Source of the DNA: Candidatus Peribacteraceae bacterium
GTDB taxonomy: Bacteria; Patescibacteriota; Gracilibacteria; Peribacterales; Peribacteraceae
DNA: 32,322 bases
Reading direction: 5' to 3'
Assembly (NCBI GenBank): GCA_030750465.1
Contig: JASMHZ010000015.1
Coordinates: 1 to 32,322, forward strand
Shown: positions 30,978 to 32,322 of the stretch, piece by piece
How the letters are laid out: each line of letters starts with the position of its first letter
Numbering within the stretch: position 1 is the stretch's first letter
The notes under the pieces: generated by a model
Seen by the model: the letters and a program-made list of their open reading frames with translations, nothing else
What the model was told of the DNA's origin: nothing
Databases searched by the model: none
Program-made: the position numbers and the translations under genes

Positions 30978-31286
30978 ATGGAACAACATCAACAAGACTT
31001 TCTGGCCAAGCTAAAAGAACTAAAACAAGTACCCGATCAGGTACGCGAATCACTCGAGGCTTTAGCCGAACAAATGACCCCTGAACAATGTGCAGAAACT
31101 TTGGAACAGCTTGAGCAATTAGAAGGAGAGATGGTAGAAGCAGTGGGAGATGTGGCACAAGCTCAGAACCAGATGGAAAAAGATGTTGAGCAATTTGATA
31201 AAGCAGTTACGAAGCTGGATAGAGATATGCAGGAAGAAGGTGAACAGGAAGAAGGATTAGCCGAAATTGAACAACAACTTACTTAA
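30978..31286 (+). CDS. Hypothetical acidic coiled-coil protein
   Basis: 102 residues, almost entirely helical with heptad patterns (ETLEQLEQLEGEMVEAVGDV), very rich in Glu and Gln. No signal peptide or membrane helix. It lies between the micro-ORF and the 316-residue gene and is separated from the latter by 21 bases, so they are likely cotranscribed. No family recognised; oligomerisation through the coiled coil is likely. Confidence 0.65.
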   Translation: MEQHQQDFLAKLKELKQVPDQVRESLEALAEQMTPEQCAETLEQLEQLEGEMVEAVGDVAQAQNQMEKDVEQFDKAVTKLDRDMQEEGEQEEGLAEIEQQLT

Positions 31287-31307
31287 AATTATTTAACTCA
31301 CTTACAA

Positions 31308-32258
31308 ATGGAAAACACACAATACAGCTTCGATTCAGGGGAACACCGCCTATGCAACTTCTTTGGCAAAAAGGGACGAGCAAGGCGCCAAACAAGAAGA
31401 GCCAGAAGAAAGGGGGGTGCTGAGCAAGCACAAGAGAACGTTGATGCAACAGAGTACGTGGATCAGGAGGAAGACACGAAAGTAACTGTGGAGACTTTGA
31501 CCGAGAAAAGAAACAAAATTCAAGAGAACAGGAATGTTGCCGTTGACAAATTCGAGAGCATTAAAAAGAAGATGGAGACAAAGGGGTACAACGAAGCTGC
31601 TGAGGAGTTAAATAAGTTCTATCAGGAGGAATACTTAAAGCAGGTTGCAGAACACGAGGGCGAACTTGATGAAGCTTACGCCAAGCATGAGGAAGCACAA
31701 GAAAATCCGATATACCAAAAGCAAATTACTAAACAGTGTGGAAGGTGTTATTACTACCGCTGGATAGTGGTTCGCAGACAAAAAGAAATGGATGAACACG
31801 AGAGAACACTAGATGGACTTTTGGATAAATATAATGTGGTTGTAAATGGACTTATGCGTAAATTAAGCCTGGAGACCGATCGAGTAGAGAATGAACATTA
31901 CAAAGTGGAAAAAGTAACAGTAACAAATGTTATTACCGGCGATGAGAGGATAGAAACTGTAGATGTTCAGGAGGAGACGCAAAAGGTGGTTACTACTTTG
32001 GATGAGAAAGCGGATCTTGAAGTAGCTGCGAAAAATGGCGATGAAAATGCAGAAGTTCAACTTGCCGATAGGCCGTCTATTGAGGAAATGGCGGAGGAGA
32101 CGGCACAAGCTAATGGGAATGCAGCAGCCGAAGTTATTGCTAATAACGCCGATTCAGAAGTTAAACACATATTCTTTGAAAAACTTGGGAAGGAAGGGTC
32201 GGAAGCGAAAAAATTAGTAGAGGTCGCCTGGCGAGCCGAGTGCGAACATAGGGAGTGA
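31308..32258 (+). CDS. Hypothetical coiled-coil protein with N-terminal GEHRLC motif
   Basis: 316 residues. The N-terminus has SGEHRLCNFFGKKG (10-23), sharing the motif of the micro-ORF and of the orphan block, followed by an Arg/Lys-rich patch (RARRQTRRARRKGG). Then comes a long charged helical region (about 55-215) with a short Cys pair and aromatic cluster (CGRCYYYRW, near 145). An acidic, Ala/Glu-rich C-terminus follows. No signal peptide or membrane helix. Function unknown; the basic patch could bind nucleic acid or membrane. It ends in TGA with 64 bases left in the window. Confidence 0.7.
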   Translation: MENTQYSFDSGEHRLCNFFGKKGRARRQTRRARRKGGAEQAQENVDATEYVDQEEDTKVTVETLTEKRNKIQENRNVAVDKFESIKKKMETKGYNEAAEELNKFYQEEYLKQVAEHEGELDEAYAKHEEAQENPIYQKQITKQCGRCYYYRWIVVRRQKEMDEHERTLDGLLDKYNVVVNGLMRKLSLETDRVENEHYKVEKVTVTNVITGDERIETVDVQEETQKVVTTLDEKADLEVAAKNGDENAEVQLADRPSIEEMAEETAQANGNAAAEVIANNADSEVKHIFFEKLGKEGSEAKKLVEVAWRAECEHRE

Positions 32259-32281
32259 GCACGGCGCAGACAAGGATATGG

Positions 32282-32296
32282 GCGAATTTTGTTCGC
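32282..32296. repeat. Short REP-like hairpin at the window edge
   Basis: GCGAA (32282-32286) and TTCGC (32292-32296) flank the loop TTTTG, with GG and CC further out. The window ends too soon to say whether it belongs to a larger repeat. Confidence 0.35.
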
Positions 32297-32322
32297 GAGG
32301 CCCTTCGTCCGGATACATGCCG

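Noticed and set aside
1-32322. Alternative genetic code (TGA as Gly)
   Set aside because: TGA is the natural stop of rnc, the LTD protein, the RAYT and the 316-residue protein, each ending at the expected place.

Overview
The window is a bacterial chromosome fragment of about 32 kb using the standard code: TGA ends real genes such as rnc, the LTD protein and the RAYT. Compact genes, split ribosomal/RNA-polymerase operons, a VirB2-type pilin pair, many orphan proteins, almost no Shine-Dalgarno sequences and many apparently leaderless starts suggest a Candidate Phyla Radiation (Patescibacteria) lineage, perhaps near Peregrinibacteria. That placement is an inference from gene content, not a phylogenetic result.

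Layout. 190-1838 (-): two paralogous multi-pass pilin-like proteins. 2070-4363 (+): a Bax-inhibitor-1 family membrane protein, a probable bL32, NusB and RNase III. 4462-4782 (+): an orphan gene with its own promoter. 4864-11535 (-): uS10 with a long basic N-terminal extension, EF-Tu, an ABC exporter, an acidic two-TM protein and RNase Y. 11958-14620 (+): a secreted lamin-tail/PKD protein overlapping by 4 bp a REP-associated tyrosine transposase (RAYT) with two REP-like palindromes. 14742-20640 (+): a four-gene block of unrecognised large proteins. 20813-21532 (-): a G+C-rich collagen-like membrane protein with a structured leader. 21989-25779: carA (+) facing a ferredoxin-NADP-reductase-like flavoprotein, PurN, a CofE-like ligase and a membrane-anchored orphan (all -). 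25891-26589 (+): a zinc-ribbon protein and a lipoprotein. 26798-30763 (+): rpoC without rpoB beside it. 30872-32258 (+): a micro-ORF and two orphan coiled-coil proteins.

Three observations stand out. (1) Most gaps carry a different low-complexity hairpin built from a short word repeated on one arm and complemented on the other, often starting at a stop codon; the same kinds of words also appear in frame inside genes (carA, the LTD protein). (2) The RAYT has a perfect 28-bp palindrome inside its own reading frame and a longer copy starting right after its stop, and the two copies differ by a compensatory base-pair change. (3) A short N-terminal motif, [AG]-E-x-R-[LY]-[CI], occurs in two proteins of the orphan block, in the last gene of the window, and makes up most of a 27-residue micro-ORF. 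This may mark an undescribed protein family or sorting signal.

Functionally the window mixes translation and RNA metabolism (EF-Tu, uS10, bL32?, NusB, RNase III, RNase Y, RpoC), nucleotide metabolism (CarA, PurN), envelope and secretion functions (pilins, ABC exporter, LTD, collagen-like and lipoproteins) and lineage-specific proteins. No tRNA, rRNA or CRISPR array was seen.
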